Part shown: positions 43,134 to 52,105 of the stretch, in pieces | Position numbering within the stretch: the first letter of the stretch is position 1 | Layout of the letters: every line of letters starts with the position of its first letter | Source: Allobosea sp035944375 | Lineage (GTDB): Bacteria > Pseudomonadota > Alphaproteobacteria > Rhizobiales > Beijerinckiaceae | Reading direction: 5' to 3' (one strand) | Length of the DNA: 64,000 nt | Assembly (NCBI RefSeq): GCF_035944375.1 | Contig: NZ_DASZBE010000030.1 | Translations under genes and position numbers: made by a program | Notes under the pieces: generated by a model | Told to the model about the DNA's origin: nothing | Database searches by the model: none | Seen by the model: only the letters and a program-made list of their open reading frames with translations

Positions 43134-43763
43134 TCACATATCCAAAAGATGCCGTTGCTGTTCGGGTGTCAGGCCCGAGCTTCGGACTGCTTCCTCGAAC
43201 GTCTCGCGTTTTTGTGCGACCGGTTTGCTGTCGGATTTATGGAGCTGCTGTGCGTTCACGGTCGGTCCGGAGCGAACATGCGCCATCAGCGCTTCGACGG
43301 GGACGTCGAGGCCGGCGGCGGCGACCCTGCAAAAGCCGGGATGCGCATTCAAGCTTTCGGGCTCAATCCTGCCGTCACGAAGTTTCATGACGAATATCGA
43401 GTTGGCGCCAAGCTTCGCCGCATACGCACGAAACCCTTCGGTGCTGAGAGATGTGAAGGGATTGGCGAATGCGATTGGCGCTTCAGCCAATCCCTTCTTC
43501 TCCAACTCGAACGAAACGTTCTGGAAGTGGCTGATGGCACGCGAGACTGCCGGGCTGACCGCTCCATCGGCGGCCTCGTCGCCTTCTTCGTCGCCAAGAG
43601 AGCTCGTGGTCAGCGCAAGCTGCACAGCAAATTCGGTCAAGGCTGCGGCGTGCTGCGGATGTCTGCGAACGAACGCGTCGAGCGTCTTTGGATCGGGGGT
43701 CGGCATGGCGAGGGCGAGCGCATAAAGCACATCACCCTCGTCCTTCGTACTATTGGTCATCAT
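43134..43763 (-). CDS. Unknown partner of the sigma-like gene
   Basis: 209 aa, soluble. The N-terminal part (MPTPDPKTLDAFVRRHPQHA, ALTEFAVQLAL) is helical; the middle reads FANPFTSLSTEGFRAYAAKL then NSIFVMKLRDGRIEPES. The tail is basic, ending SGLTPEQQRHLLDM. It starts 2 bases after the sigma-like stop and ends 7 bases before the helicase start, so the three are one unit. An anti-sigma or adaptor role is possible from position. No membrane segment or zinc motif supports a named anti-sigma family. Confidence 0.7.
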   Translation of the reverse strand: MMTNSTKDEGDVLYALALAMPTPDPKTLDAFVRRHPQHAAALTEFAVQLALTTSSLGDEEGDEAADGAVSPAVSRAISHFQNVSFELEKKGLAEAPIAFANPFTSLSTEGFRAYAAKLGANSIFVMKLRDGRIEPESLNAHPGFCRVAAAGLDVPVEALMAHVRSGPTVNAQQLHKSDSKPVAQKRETFEEAVRSSGLTPEQQRHLLDM

Positions 43764-43765
43764 GG

Positions 43766-44551
43766 TCAGCTCTCCTGCCGGAATGTTTTCAGTTTGGCCG
43801 CCACCTTGGCGAGCCGCTTGTTGATGGCTCGGCGGCCCACGCCAAGAATCCTAGCGGCGGTTACTTCGTCCGGGTCATCCGATTCGATCGTGTAGCCTTC
43901 GATCAGTACCAGTCTGACGGTCTCCCGCTCCTCCGGGGATAAGGTGGCGAGGAATTTGCCGACCTGCGTCAGGTAGACGTAATGATCCTGCTGCGCGGGG
44001 CTGCGTGCAGCCTCCGACAGCTTTGCAAGTATGTTCTCGTGGTCGAGTGGGCGGCCGTCCTCGTCCTTTTCCTGACCGATATCGACGAAGACCTTCTTGC
44101 GCGCATTGTCCCTGCGGACCTGCTTCCACCAGAGAAACTGGAACGCCTGATTGAAATTCACTTCGTAATAGTCGAGCGCGGTGCTGTCCTCGTTGCTGCC
44201 CACGCGCGCGAACATCACGTTGAATTTGAACATCACCTCGTCGCGAAGGCTGCCGGCGTCTGTCCGGCTGCCATCGGGGATTGCCCGCTTCAGCCGCGCC
44301 TCGCAGCGGGACATAAAATGGACGTAGAGCTTGCCTTCCGTCGACCTGTCCTTTTTCAGCCGGGCCTCTCGCATCAGGTGGAGGAGGCATTCCATCGGCA
44401 TGTAGTCGGGGTCGCGGACGTTGCGGATCGCCGCCCGCTGCAAGACCCTCTCGGGACTCTGGGCCAGCGCCTCGTCGATGCAGGCCTCGATCTCGGGCCG
44501 GCGGGTGTAGAAGCCGCCTTCGTCCATCTTCTTGTTCAGTGGTCTCGCCAT
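43766..44551 (-). CDS. Sigma-70/ECF-like RNA polymerase sigma factor homologue
   Basis: 261 aa. The middle (LRDEVMFKFNVMFARV; FNQAFQFLWWKQVRRDNARK) is compatible with sigma region 2. The C-terminus is a region 4-like HTH (ATLSPEERETVRLVLIEGYT; DEVTAARILGVGRRAINKRL, AKVAAKLKTF). It starts with a GAGG site 7 bases before the ATG. It heads a minus-strand unit of three genes followed by the Bil cassette. The duplicated promoter-like motif before it and before bilA suggests self-activation and control of Bil. Region 2 is weakly conserved, so an HTH regulator is the alternative. Confidence 0.75.
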   Translation of the reverse strand: MARPLNKKMDEGGFYTRRPEIEACIDEALAQSPERVLQRAAIRNVRDPDYMPMECLLHLMREARLKKDRSTEGKLYVHFMSRCEARLKRAIPDGSRTDAGSLRDEVMFKFNVMFARVGSNEDSTALDYYEVNFNQAFQFLWWKQVRRDNARKKVFVDIGQEKDEDGRPLDHENILAKLSEAARSPAQQDHYVYLTQVGKFLATLSPEERETVRLVLIEGYTIESDDPDEVTAARILGVGRRAINKRLAKVAAKLKTFRQES

Positions 44552-45053
44552 TTACCGCCTCGCGTGCGCAACAGTGGTGTTCCGGCGTCCACGTTTGGCC
44601 CGCCTCTACGCCTCTTAATTCCGGAAGAAGCCCAGAACCGGAACCACGCCGATCGAAAAAAAGTTCGAAGCAGGCCCGGCAGAATCATCGGCCCACAGCG
44701 TGGACCGCAAACAGCATGAAGTGAAAAGGCAATCAGAGAGCTATGGCAGTGTAGGCATTCAGTTCCACCCGTTTCGGGATTGTCGAGCAGGGGATCGCGT
44801 CTGCCCCGACGAAGTCAGAGGATTGCAAATCGCCGAGGTACATCACGCTTCGAGAACGAGAACGTTTTCGCTTAACCGAAGACGTTGGCGATCGTCTCCC
44901 CTTAAGTCGTTGTCCTCTCCAATTGCGAATTCTCAATTTTGGCGTGCATTCTAAGGTATATGATCGCAAAACGACGACTCAAAATCGAGCCTATCGATCT
45001 GCACGTAAACTCCGGTTATCGTATTGGGGGCGTGAAGGTCGGGACGGAGCAAA
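44552..45053. other. Divergent intergenic region, 502 bases
   Basis: Lies between the minus-strand sigma-like gene and the plus-strand nuclease gene. Apart from the motif at 44616-44645, no gene is supported. The part near 44925-44965 is AT-rich (TTGCGAATTCTC, TATATGATCG) and may carry the promoter of the nuclease gene. Confidence 0.5.
44616..44645 (-). promoter_or_regulatory. Bipartite promoter-like motif before sigma-like gene
   Basis: Minus-strand GGTTCCGGTT-N11-CCGGAATTA, the partner of 39662-39691. It ends 65 bases before the sigma-like ATG, nearly the same distance as before bilA. A run of seven T lies upstream of it; six T lie at a similar place in the bilA copy. Confidence 0.75.
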
Positions 45054-46328
45054 ATGGCCTATCGGTTCGTCCACGCAGCCGACATTCACTTGGATTCGCC
45101 GCTTCGCTCTCTAGCGCTGCGTGACCCCGCCTTAGCGGATCTAATCGGAAACGCGACTCGGCGGGCCTTCGTCCGCATCATCGATTTATGCCTCGACGAG
45201 CAGGTCGACGCGCTGCTGCTGGCCGGCGATCTCTATGATGGCGACCAGACCTCGATGAAGACGGCGCGGTTCCTGGCCGAAGAGCTCCGCCGGCTGCACG
45301 AGGCCGGCATCCGGGTTTTCGTCATCCGCGGCAACCATGATGCGCTGTCGCGGATCAGCAGGGAACTGATCTTGCCGGATTCCGTGAAGCTGTTCGGCGG
45401 TCGCGCCGAGGTGATTGCGATCGAGCGGGAAGCCAGCCAGTTTCCTGTCGCGATCCACGGTCTCAGCTTCGCGCAACCCCATGCCCCCGAAAGCCTTCTC
45501 GGCAAGTACAGGCCCCCGGTTGAAGGAGCCGTTAATATCGGCCTGATGCATACCAGTCTCGCCGGCGCGCCCGGACATGATCTCTATTCCCCCTGCAGTC
45601 TCGCTGATCTGCAGGGCACCGGCTTTCGGTACTGGGCGCTCGGCCATGTCCACAAGCGCTCGGTCGTCGAGAGCGGCTGCGCCATTGTGATGCCCGGTAT
45701 GCCGCAAGGCCGAGACATCAACGAGGCCGGCGCCAAATCCGTGACCCTGGTCACGATCGGCGACGATCGCTCGATATGGATCGAGGAACGGGTCACCAGC
45801 ATCGCGCAGTTCGAGAGGGTTACCGTCGACGCGACGGGAATCGACGATTGGCGCGATCTCGTCACTGCACTGGCGCGAGCGCTGGAGCAGGCGCGCGGCC
45901 ACGTCGCCTCGGAACATCTTGTCGCCCGCCTGCGGGTGACGGGGACAACGCCCCTGGCCTGGCGCATCCGGCGCGATCTCGATCTCCTCAAGACGGAAGC
46001 GGATGATCGGGCATCCGTCATCGGGAGCTGCTGGGTCGAGAAGCTCGAGGTCGATTGCCGGGCGCCCGGTGCGATCGTCGGCGCATCAGCCGATCCGCTC
46101 ACCGAACTGCGCCGCCTGATCGATGAGGAGGTCATCGGCTCCGACGCCTACCAGGCTGAGATCGCGGGCATCGCCGAGGAGCTCAGGACGCAGCTTCCGC
46201 AGGAATGCCGCGGCCTGCTCGGCTCGGACGAAGAGGCGTTCAAGTCCACGATCGCAGCGTTGGCGAGGGACGGATCCGAGGACGTGCTCGCCAGGCTTCA
46301 CGCAGGTGCGGAAGGCGGCGTTTCCTGA
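45054..46328 (+). CDS. SbcD/YhaO-like metallophosphoesterase nuclease
   Basis: 424 aa, DNA-repair exonuclease subunit type. Phosphoesterase motifs are complete: FVHAADIHLDSPL, LLLAGDLYDGD, VIRGNHDALSR, IGLMHTSLAG, YWALGHVHKR. A C-terminal capping region of about 200 residues follows. The length and motif spacing fit YhaO rather than short MPE enzymes. The stop overlaps the ATG of the ATPase gene (TGATG), so the two make one complex. Confidence 0.9.
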   Translation: MAYRFVHAADIHLDSPLRSLALRDPALADLIGNATRRAFVRIIDLCLDEQVDALLLAGDLYDGDQTSMKTARFLAEELRRLHEAGIRVFVIRGNHDALSRISRELILPDSVKLFGGRAEVIAIEREASQFPVAIHGLSFAQPHAPESLLGKYRPPVEGAVNIGLMHTSLAGAPGHDLYSPCSLADLQGTGFRYWALGHVHKRSVVESGCAIVMPGMPQGRDINEAGAKSVTLVTIGDDRSIWIEERVTSIAQFERVTVDATGIDDWRDLVTALARALEQARGHVASEHLVARLRVTGTTPLAWRIRRDLDLLKTEADDRASVIGSCWVEKLEVDCRAPGAIVGASADPLTELRRLIDEEVIGSDAYQAEIAGIAEELRTQLPQECRGLLGSDEEAFKSTIAALARDGSEDVLARLHAGAEGGVS

Positions 46329-49300
46329 TGCGCCTGAAGTGCCTTGATCTCACACGCTATGGCAAGTTCACCGATCACCGCATCGAGTTTGGCGAGCGGG
46401 TGGAAGGTCAGCCCGACCTGCACATCGTCTACGGACCTAACGAGGCCGGCAAATCGACGGCTCTGGCCGGATTTCTCGATCTTCTCTTCGGGATCGAGAC
46501 GCGCAGCCGCTTCAACTTCATCCACCCCTATCCGACGATGCGCGTCGGCGGGACACTGGAGCTCGCGGGCGGTCCCCAGCAGCTCGTTCGGATCAAGCGG
46601 CCACAGAACAGCCTGCTCGATGCGCGCGACCAGCCGATTACTGAGGGCGTCCTCCTGGGAGAACTCGGCGGCATCGATCGCGAATCCTATCGCACCATGT
46701 TCTCGCTCGACGACGCGACGCTGGAGGCAGGTGGCGAAAGCATCCTGTCGAGCAAGGGCGATCTCGGCCAGCTCCTGTTTTCCGCCAGCGCTGGCCTGGC
46801 CGATCTCAGCAAAGGTCTCGTCGATCTCAAGGCCGAGGCCGAGGGCTTCTACAAATACCGCGCCCGCAGCGGCAAGCTCTCGGACCTCAAGGCCCGTCTC
46901 GTAGAGCTCAAGGCTGAGCGGGAGCGGGTCGACACGCTAGCGTCGGACTATGCCCAGCTCATCGAAGCCCGCGATCGGGCTGCCATTCAGTACGAAGAAG
47001 CGATCGGCAGCCGCGGGAGGATCCAGGCGCGCATGGACGAAATCCAGCGCCATCTGAACGCTTTGCCCCGGCTGGCAGATCTGCGCGGTCTCCGCCAGCG
47101 CATCGCGCCGTTGGCCAACCTCCCCGACGCTCCGAGCGGCTGGGCAGAGGAGCTGCCGCAGTTGCAGAAGGACGAGATCGAGCTCGGCATTCGCGCGCAA
47201 GGTCTCACCGAGGAGATTGCGGAGCTGTCGGGGCAACTCGATGCGATTGTGGTGGACGAGACGGCGCTGCGGCTGGCCGACAAGGTCGAGCGGCTTGCCG
47301 ATCTGCGTGCTCGCCATGTCACGGCCGAGAAGGACATCCCTGAGCGCCGCCTGCAACTGCGCGAGGCCGAACTCGCGATTGCCACGATCCTGGGCCGCAT
47401 CGAGCGGACCGGAGAGATAGATCCCAAGCGCCTCGTGCTGGGAGCCTCCGTCGTCGGTGCTCTTCGCACGCTGATCGAGACGCGCTCCGGCATCGAGGCC
47501 GCGCTGAAATCGGCTGCCGACGAGTTGTCCGAGGCTCGTCGCCGATTGGACGAGGCGCAGGCTAGGCTGGGTAAGGCCGGCGGCGATCCGCAGACGGGGC
47601 AGGGGCGAGAGACATGGATGTCGCTCGCGGCGACCGTTGCGGCCGCGCGGGCGGACGACCATGCAGCGCGTCGCCGGCTGGCCGAACGGGCTCGTGATGC
47701 CGCCCGCGCGACGTTGGCGGATCGCCTGCGCGCGCTGCAACCCTGGAGCGGTGACGTCGATGAACTCGTCGATCTGCCTGCTCCCCCTGTGGCTGAGATT
47801 CAGCGCTGGACGCTGGCGATCGCTGAGGCTCAGAAGCGGATCGAACAGCATGCCGGCGAGGTCGAGCGCCTGACGACGGAGCAGGTCCGCCTGACGGCCG
47901 AGCTGGACGCGCTCAGTGGGATCTCAGGTCTCGTCTCTGATCAGGAGGCCGCGAGCATTCGTGCAATCCGGGAGCAGGCCTGGGCCGCTCATCGCGGCAC
48001 GCTCGATACGGCTTCGGCCGACGGCTTCGAGGCGGCGCTTCGGCGTGACGACATCGTCACGAGTGGACGACTCGGTCATGTGGCGGACGTCGCAAAACTC
48101 CACCAGGTGAGCCAGGCGCTGGCCATTGCGAAGGCAGAGTACCACCGCGCCATCGAACTCCGGGATGTCGCAACAACGGCTCTGCATGGCCTCCAGCGCG
48201 AGATCGCGGCAGCCGTAGCCACGACCTGCCCGGGGCTGTCGGACAGTATCTCGCTGCCTCAGTTCGAAGCTTGGCTCGGCCGTCGAGACAAGGCTTTGGA
48301 GGCGCGGGCGCTCGTCCGAGCGGCGGAAAGCGATCTCCGGGAGGCGGCAGCCGACGCCGTGGCTGTCCGGGATCGGCTGGCGACGGCACTTGCCGCAGCC
48401 GGTCTGCCGCAGGGCACGGATGCCGGCTTCGAGGCGCTGCTGGTAGCAGGGCAGGGGGCAATCGATCGAGAGGTCGAGCTGAAGGCGTTGCGGGCCAGCG
48501 TCGATGAAAGGCAGCGTGACCTGGCGAGCCGCGAGCGTGATGTCGAAAAGGCCACGGGGGCCGGCCGGCACTGGAACGCCTCATGGACCAAAGCCTGCTC
48601 GGCCTGTTGGCTGGGAGAGGGCGGTACAGCGCCGACGCTTGCCACAGTTCGCGAAATCCTCGCCGCCATCACTGAACTGGGTCCCGTGCTGGAGAAGAAG
48701 GCTGGCCTCGTCGACCGGATCGGCAAGATGGAGAAGGATCAGGCCGCCTTCCGCGATGAGGCTGAAGCGCTCGCCAATGAGCTGGGGATCGTTGCATCCT
48801 CGGGCGATGTCCTGGATCTGGCGCAGGTCATCGGCGCTCAGATTCAGCAAGCCCACGCCGAACGCACGCGGCGGGCGACCGCTGCCCAAAACCTCGAGGC
48901 TGCTCGGTCCCGGCACCGCACGCTCTCCGAGACCTTGGCGGTTCACGATCGCCGCAAGACGGAGATGACCGCGTTCTTCAGCGTCCCGACCTTGGCGGAG
49001 GTTTCCAGCAAGCTGTCAGTCATCGAGAAGAGGGCGGAATTGGCGGCGCAGGCCGACGCTGCCGAGCGTGACATCCTCGCGGCACTTCGGCTGCCCGCGA
49101 TAGACGAGGCGGAAGCTGTCCTCGATCTCGGCGATCACACTGCCCTGGAGGCTGAGCTTGTCGAGCTAAAGGCCCGCTTCGATGATCAGGACCAGCGCAG
49201 CCGTGACCTGTTCTCCGTGCACAGTAAGGCGCTCGACCGGGTCGAGGCCGTCGGCGGCGATGGCGCGGTGGCGAAGATCGAGGAGGAGAAGCGCACGCTG

Positions 49301-49816
49301 CTGCTCGATATCGAGGATCGCGCGCTCCGTTATCTCAGACTGAAGCTCGGCGCCGCCGCGGCCGAACAGGCGCTGCGCGCCTATCGCGACCTGCATCGCA
49401 GCTCGATGATGGCGAGAGCCTCCGAGGCCTTTGCGACGATCAGCCGTGGCGCCTATGCCGGGCTCGCCGCCCAGCCGGAGAAAGACGGCGAGATCCTGAT
49501 TGCGCTTGGGGCGGGCGGCGGCTCGAAGGAAGCCGCGGAGCTATCTAAGGGCACGCGCTTCCAGCTTTATCTCGCGCTGCGGGTGGCTGGTTATTACGAA
49601 TTCGTCGCCTCTCGGCAGCCGGTTCCGTTCATCGCCGACGACATCATGGAGACTTTTGATGATTTCAGGGCCGAGGAGGCGTTTCGGCTCTTCGGTGAGA
49701 TGGCGCTGGTCGGGCAGGTGATTTACCTCACGCATCATCCGCATCTCTGCGAGATGGCGAGACGGGTTTGCCCCGGAACAATGGTGCATCAGTTGACCGC
49801 TGGTGTTCAGCAATAG
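46328..49816 (+). CDS. SbcC/YhaN-like coiled-coil ABC ATPase
   Basis: 1,162 aa from the ATG at 46328 (MRLKCLDLTRYGKFTDHRIE). Walker A VYGPNEAGKSTALAGF near 36; long alpha-helical coiled-coil arms; C-terminal signature AELSKGTRFQLYLALRVAGYY and Walker B PFIADDIMETFDDFRAEEAF, with the D/H-loop end VGQVIYLTHHPHLCEMA. Both halves of the ATPase head are intact. It partners the phosphoesterase upstream for processing DNA ends. Its location beside Bil and AbiE suggests a defence or plasmid-maintenance role. Confidence 0.9.
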   Translation: MRLKCLDLTRYGKFTDHRIEFGERVEGQPDLHIVYGPNEAGKSTALAGFLDLLFGIETRSRFNFIHPYPTMRVGGTLELAGGPQQLVRIKRPQNSLLDARDQPITEGVLLGELGGIDRESYRTMFSLDDATLEAGGESILSSKGDLGQLLFSASAGLADLSKGLVDLKAEAEGFYKYRARSGKLSDLKARLVELKAERERVDTLASDYAQLIEARDRAAIQYEEAIGSRGRIQARMDEIQRHLNALPRLADLRGLRQRIAPLANLPDAPSGWAEELPQLQKDEIELGIRAQGLTEEIAELSGQLDAIVVDETALRLADKVERLADLRARHVTAEKDIPERRLQLREAELAIATILGRIERTGEIDPKRLVLGASVVGALRTLIETRSGIEAALKSAADELSEARRRLDEAQARLGKAGGDPQTGQGRETWMSLAATVAAARADDHAARRRLAERARDAARATLADRLRALQPWSGDVDELVDLPAPPVAEIQRWTLAIAEAQKRIEQHAGEVERLTTEQVRLTAELDALSGISGLVSDQEAASIRAIREQAWAAHRGTLDTASADGFEAALRRDDIVTSGRLGHVADVAKLHQVSQALAIAKAEYHRAIELRDVATTALHGLQREIAAAVATTCPGLSDSISLPQFEAWLGRRDKALEARALVRAAESDLREAAADAVAVRDRLATALAAAGLPQGTDAGFEALLVAGQGAIDREVELKALRASVDERQRDLASRERDVEKATGAGRHWNASWTKACSACWLGEGGTAPTLATVREILAAITELGPVLEKKAGLVDRIGKMEKDQAAFRDEAEALANELGIVASSGDVLDLAQVIGAQIQQAHAERTRRATAAQNLEAARSRHRTLSETLAVHDRRKTEMTAFFSVPTLAEVSSKLSVIEKRAELAAQADAAERDILAALRLPAIDEAEAVLDLGDHTALEAELVELKARFDDQDQRSRDLFSVHSKALDRVEAVGGDGAVAKIEEEKRTLLLDIEDRALRYLRLKLGAAAAEQALRAYRDLHRSSMMARASEAFATISRGAYAGLAAQPEKDGEILIALGAGGGSKEAAELSKGTRFQLYLALRVAGYYEFVASRQPVPFIADDIMETFDDFRAEEAFRLFGEMALVGQVIYLTHHPHLCEMARRVCPGTMVHQLTAGVQQ

Positions 49817-49857
49817 GCCAGCGCTCAGACCGCTTCAGTACGGAGTACAGCGTCACT

Positions 49858-50157
49858 ATGGAATACAACGGCTACAAGATCGCCACTTGGATCGATGATG
49901 ATACGAATCATGCGCAGATGTTGAAGGGAAGAAGGGGACCGGAGCGTCTTTACGTCGATATCGACCCGATTGCCGGTGGGGATGGGCGGCAGCCTTCGAG
50001 CAAGCGTTTCAGCACCGAGATCTTGAAGAAACATCAATTCCCCGGGACGGAAGTCGAGCAGCTCGTACAAGTCGCGAAACTGTGGGTCGATGCGCCCGGG
50101 CTGTTCGTTTCTCCGCCCAGCTCCATTGCCCGCGCGTTCAGGCCATTTAAACGTTAG
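49858..50157 (+). CDS. Small hypothetical protein downstream of SbcC-like gene
   Basis: 99 aa from the ATG at 49858 (MEYNGYKIATWIDDDTNHAQ). It reads RRGPERLYVDIDPIAGGDGR, then FSTEILKKHQFPGTEVEQLV, with a basic tail (RAFRPFKR). Predicted mixed alpha/beta; no family recognised. It follows the ATPase by 41 bases on the same strand. Confidence 0.5.
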   Translation: MEYNGYKIATWIDDDTNHAQMLKGRRGPERLYVDIDPIAGGDGRQPSSKRFSTEILKKHQFPGTEVEQLVQVAKLWVDAPGLFVSPPSSIARAFRPFKR

Positions 50158-50273
50158 GGGTCCATCGCCGCGAGATCGGCTTTGCTGCTTATCGTCTCTA
50201 TATCTGTCGGGGAGCCCAATGTCCCGGAACGCGGGATGTCACTCATGGCCAATCGATGATTCAGATCCGGTGT

Positions 50274-51191
50274 CTATGACAACATTCCCGCAATCGCTTG
50301 GCGTTGCTCGGCGTGCTTTCCGGGGTTCTGCTCCTTCAACTTCGTGAGGTTGAGCAGCTTCCAGCGAACTGCCGGCAAATCTGCCGCTTGCGGCAATCCG
50401 ATCACCTCGAAATCCGGTTCAGCATCATGCAGCGAAAGCAGGAACCGCATCGCCCTGCCATCGAGCCTCGCGAGCAGGTCTTTGGTCAGGCGCGCTCGCG
50501 CGTCCTTCAACTCGCTCAGGCTCACAGGCCTGACCGTCATACCCTCGAACTCTTTGGCAAAGGCGTCGTCGATCTCGGCAAGGGACGGCTTGATCAACTC
50601 GTGCGGCGGCCGGCCAGAACTTGCAACATAGACCAGGAAGGTCCGAAACAGCGCGTCGGTAAGCCCCTCGTTCTCATAGAGAAACTTCACATCGAACAGA
50701 TCGCGCGGATGCTGGCGATCGACCGCTGCATGGAGCTTGCCGCCGAACAGATCATCGAAGGCGACGACCTGCATCTCGGCGAAGCCGAATGTGTCGGCGA
50801 CGGCGTCGGTGACCGGCCGCAGTTCGGGAGGATGCACCGTTCCGCGCGCGACTGGCGAAGTCTCGATCTTGACCTCGGTGCTTCCCTGGCGGACCAGCAC
50901 GCGTGTGTCATTGTTGCCGCCGCCGGCGATCCGCTGGACCGTCACGCCCCGGAGGTTTCGCAGAAGATCCTCGCGGATGCGATCAAGCGCCTCGTCGATA
51001 CCGGCAAGTGTCGCGTCACGATCTTCGATCGGAAGATAGGTGAGGTCGATGTCGACCGACAGGCGAGGCATGTCGCGATAGAAGAGATTGATGGCGGTGC
51101 CGCCCTTGAGCGCGAACACGTCCTGGCGCGCTATGAAGGGCAGTGTCCGGACCAGGAGTTCGACCTGCCGCATATATTGCTCACGCGCCAT
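50274..51191 (-). CDS. abiEii: AbiEii-type nucleotidyltransferase toxin
   Basis: 305 aa from the ATG at 51191 (MAREQYMRQVELLVRTLPFI). Nucleotidyltransferase core: KGGTAINLFYRDMPRLSVDI, then DLTYLPIEDRDATL, containing the GG-T and DxD-type motifs; FDDLFGGKLHAAVDRQHPRD, LFDVKFLYENEGL later. This is the type IV abortive-infection toxin family. It overlaps the antitoxin gene by 11 bases. Confidence 0.93.
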   Translation of the reverse strand: MAREQYMRQVELLVRTLPFIARQDVFALKGGTAINLFYRDMPRLSVDIDLTYLPIEDRDATLAGIDEALDRIREDLLRNLRGVTVQRIAGGGNNDTRVLVRQGSTEVKIETSPVARGTVHPPELRPVTDAVADTFGFAEMQVVAFDDLFGGKLHAAVDRQHPRDLFDVKFLYENEGLTDALFRTFLVYVASSGRPPHELIKPSLAEIDDAFAKEFEGMTVRPVSLSELKDARARLTKDLLARLDGRAMRFLLSLHDAEPDFEVIGLPQAADLPAVRWKLLNLTKLKEQNPGKHAEQRQAIAGMLS

Positions 51192-52047
51192 GGGCAGCCT
51201 CCTGCGGCAACAGGTCGGCCGGCACCGTGATCCGATAGGTCGGGTGCAGCCGCCCGAGGGCGGCGAGAGCGCGATCGCCTCGCCCCATGTCGATGAGCGA
51301 CATGTCGATATGCTTTCGCCAGGCGTGAGCGTGTTTGTCGGCATAGACGAAGAACAGGCGCTTGACCTTCACGCTCTGGCATTGGGCGAGCAGCATCGTC
51401 AGCAATTTAGGGCGCAGATTGACCAAGCTCTCAAACGCCATGTCCAGGGTGTGAAAGCTCTCGTTTTTTGGCAGTTCGTCAAGTGCCTCGAGGATCGCTC
51501 GCTCCGCTGACGACATCCGTATCGGCCAACGCCAGGGACTGAGGGTGAGCTCCACATCCGGGCCGTCGGACAGGCTGAATTCGCTATCTTCAACTCCGGT
51601 CGGCTGCTCCCCAAACAGCGCATCGCTTCGCCGGACGAACCGTGCATCGGTTTGCAGCTCGACCAGCCATGTCGGTATGTCCGAGCCGTAGAGATAGATC
51701 GCTGCGTCCCCGCCTAACTGCAGATAGTGCGAATGACCGTGAAGGCCGAGGGCGCTCGTCCCTCCGACATGGAAGCCATGTCCCATGATCCATTGCGCGG
51801 AGAGCAATGGGATTTTCCATCCCGTCGCGGCTTCTCGACTTGCGCCGGTGGTAAAGGGGCGGCGGTAGAGGCCTTGTCTCAGCCGCTCCAGCCAGCCTTG
51901 CTTCACATAGCCGGAAACCGACTGTCGCGAGATGGCGTGGCGCGTCATCCACGCCATATCCACCAGAAACCCCGGCGGGATGGTCTGGAGGAGTTGCTTC
52001 AGCTTCGACGCGCCTTGTCCATCCATGATGGACATTATGGCATACAT
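51181..52047 (-). CDS. abiEi: AbiEi antitoxin / repressor
   Basis: 288 aa from the ATG at 52047; ATGs at 52035 and 52026 are alternatives. N-terminal winged helix (LKQLLQTIPPGFLVDMAWMT; SGYVKQGWLERLRQGLYRRP) and a C-terminal antitoxin domain (SAERAILEALDELPKNESFH; MLLAQCQSVKVKRLFFVYAD). AbiEi represses its own operon and blocks the toxin. Upstream gene of the pair, as usual. Confidence 0.92.
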   Translation of the reverse strand: MYAIMSIMDGQGASKLKQLLQTIPPGFLVDMAWMTRHAISRQSVSGYVKQGWLERLRQGLYRRPFTTGASREAATGWKIPLLSAQWIMGHGFHVGGTSALGLHGHSHYLQLGGDAAIYLYGSDIPTWLVELQTDARFVRRSDALFGEQPTGVEDSEFSLSDGPDVELTLSPWRWPIRMSSAERAILEALDELPKNESFHTLDMAFESLVNLRPKLLTMLLAQCQSVKVKRLFFVYADKHAHAWRKHIDMSLIDMGRGDRALAALGRLHPTYRITVPADLLPQEAAHGA

Positions 52048-52088
52048 TCAAAGTGATGGCGAGAACCGCTTTTGGCCATCGCTCTGAT

Positions 52089-52105
52089 GTCAAACCAAAA
52101 TTGAC
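52089..52105. promoter_or_regulatory. Inverted repeat upstream of abiEi
   Basis: GTCAA-ACCAAAA-TTGAC, 42 bases before the abiEi ATG in AT-rich DNA. The minus strand reads TTGACATC nearby, a possible -35. It is a plausible autoregulatory operator for AbiEi. Confidence 0.45.

Noticed and set aside
50274..51191. Nucleotidyltransferase as a CBASS cyclase for the nearby Ubl genes
   Set aside because: The GG-T...DID pattern and the overlapping winged-helix gene identify an AbiE pair; it is also 11 kb away and on its own unit.
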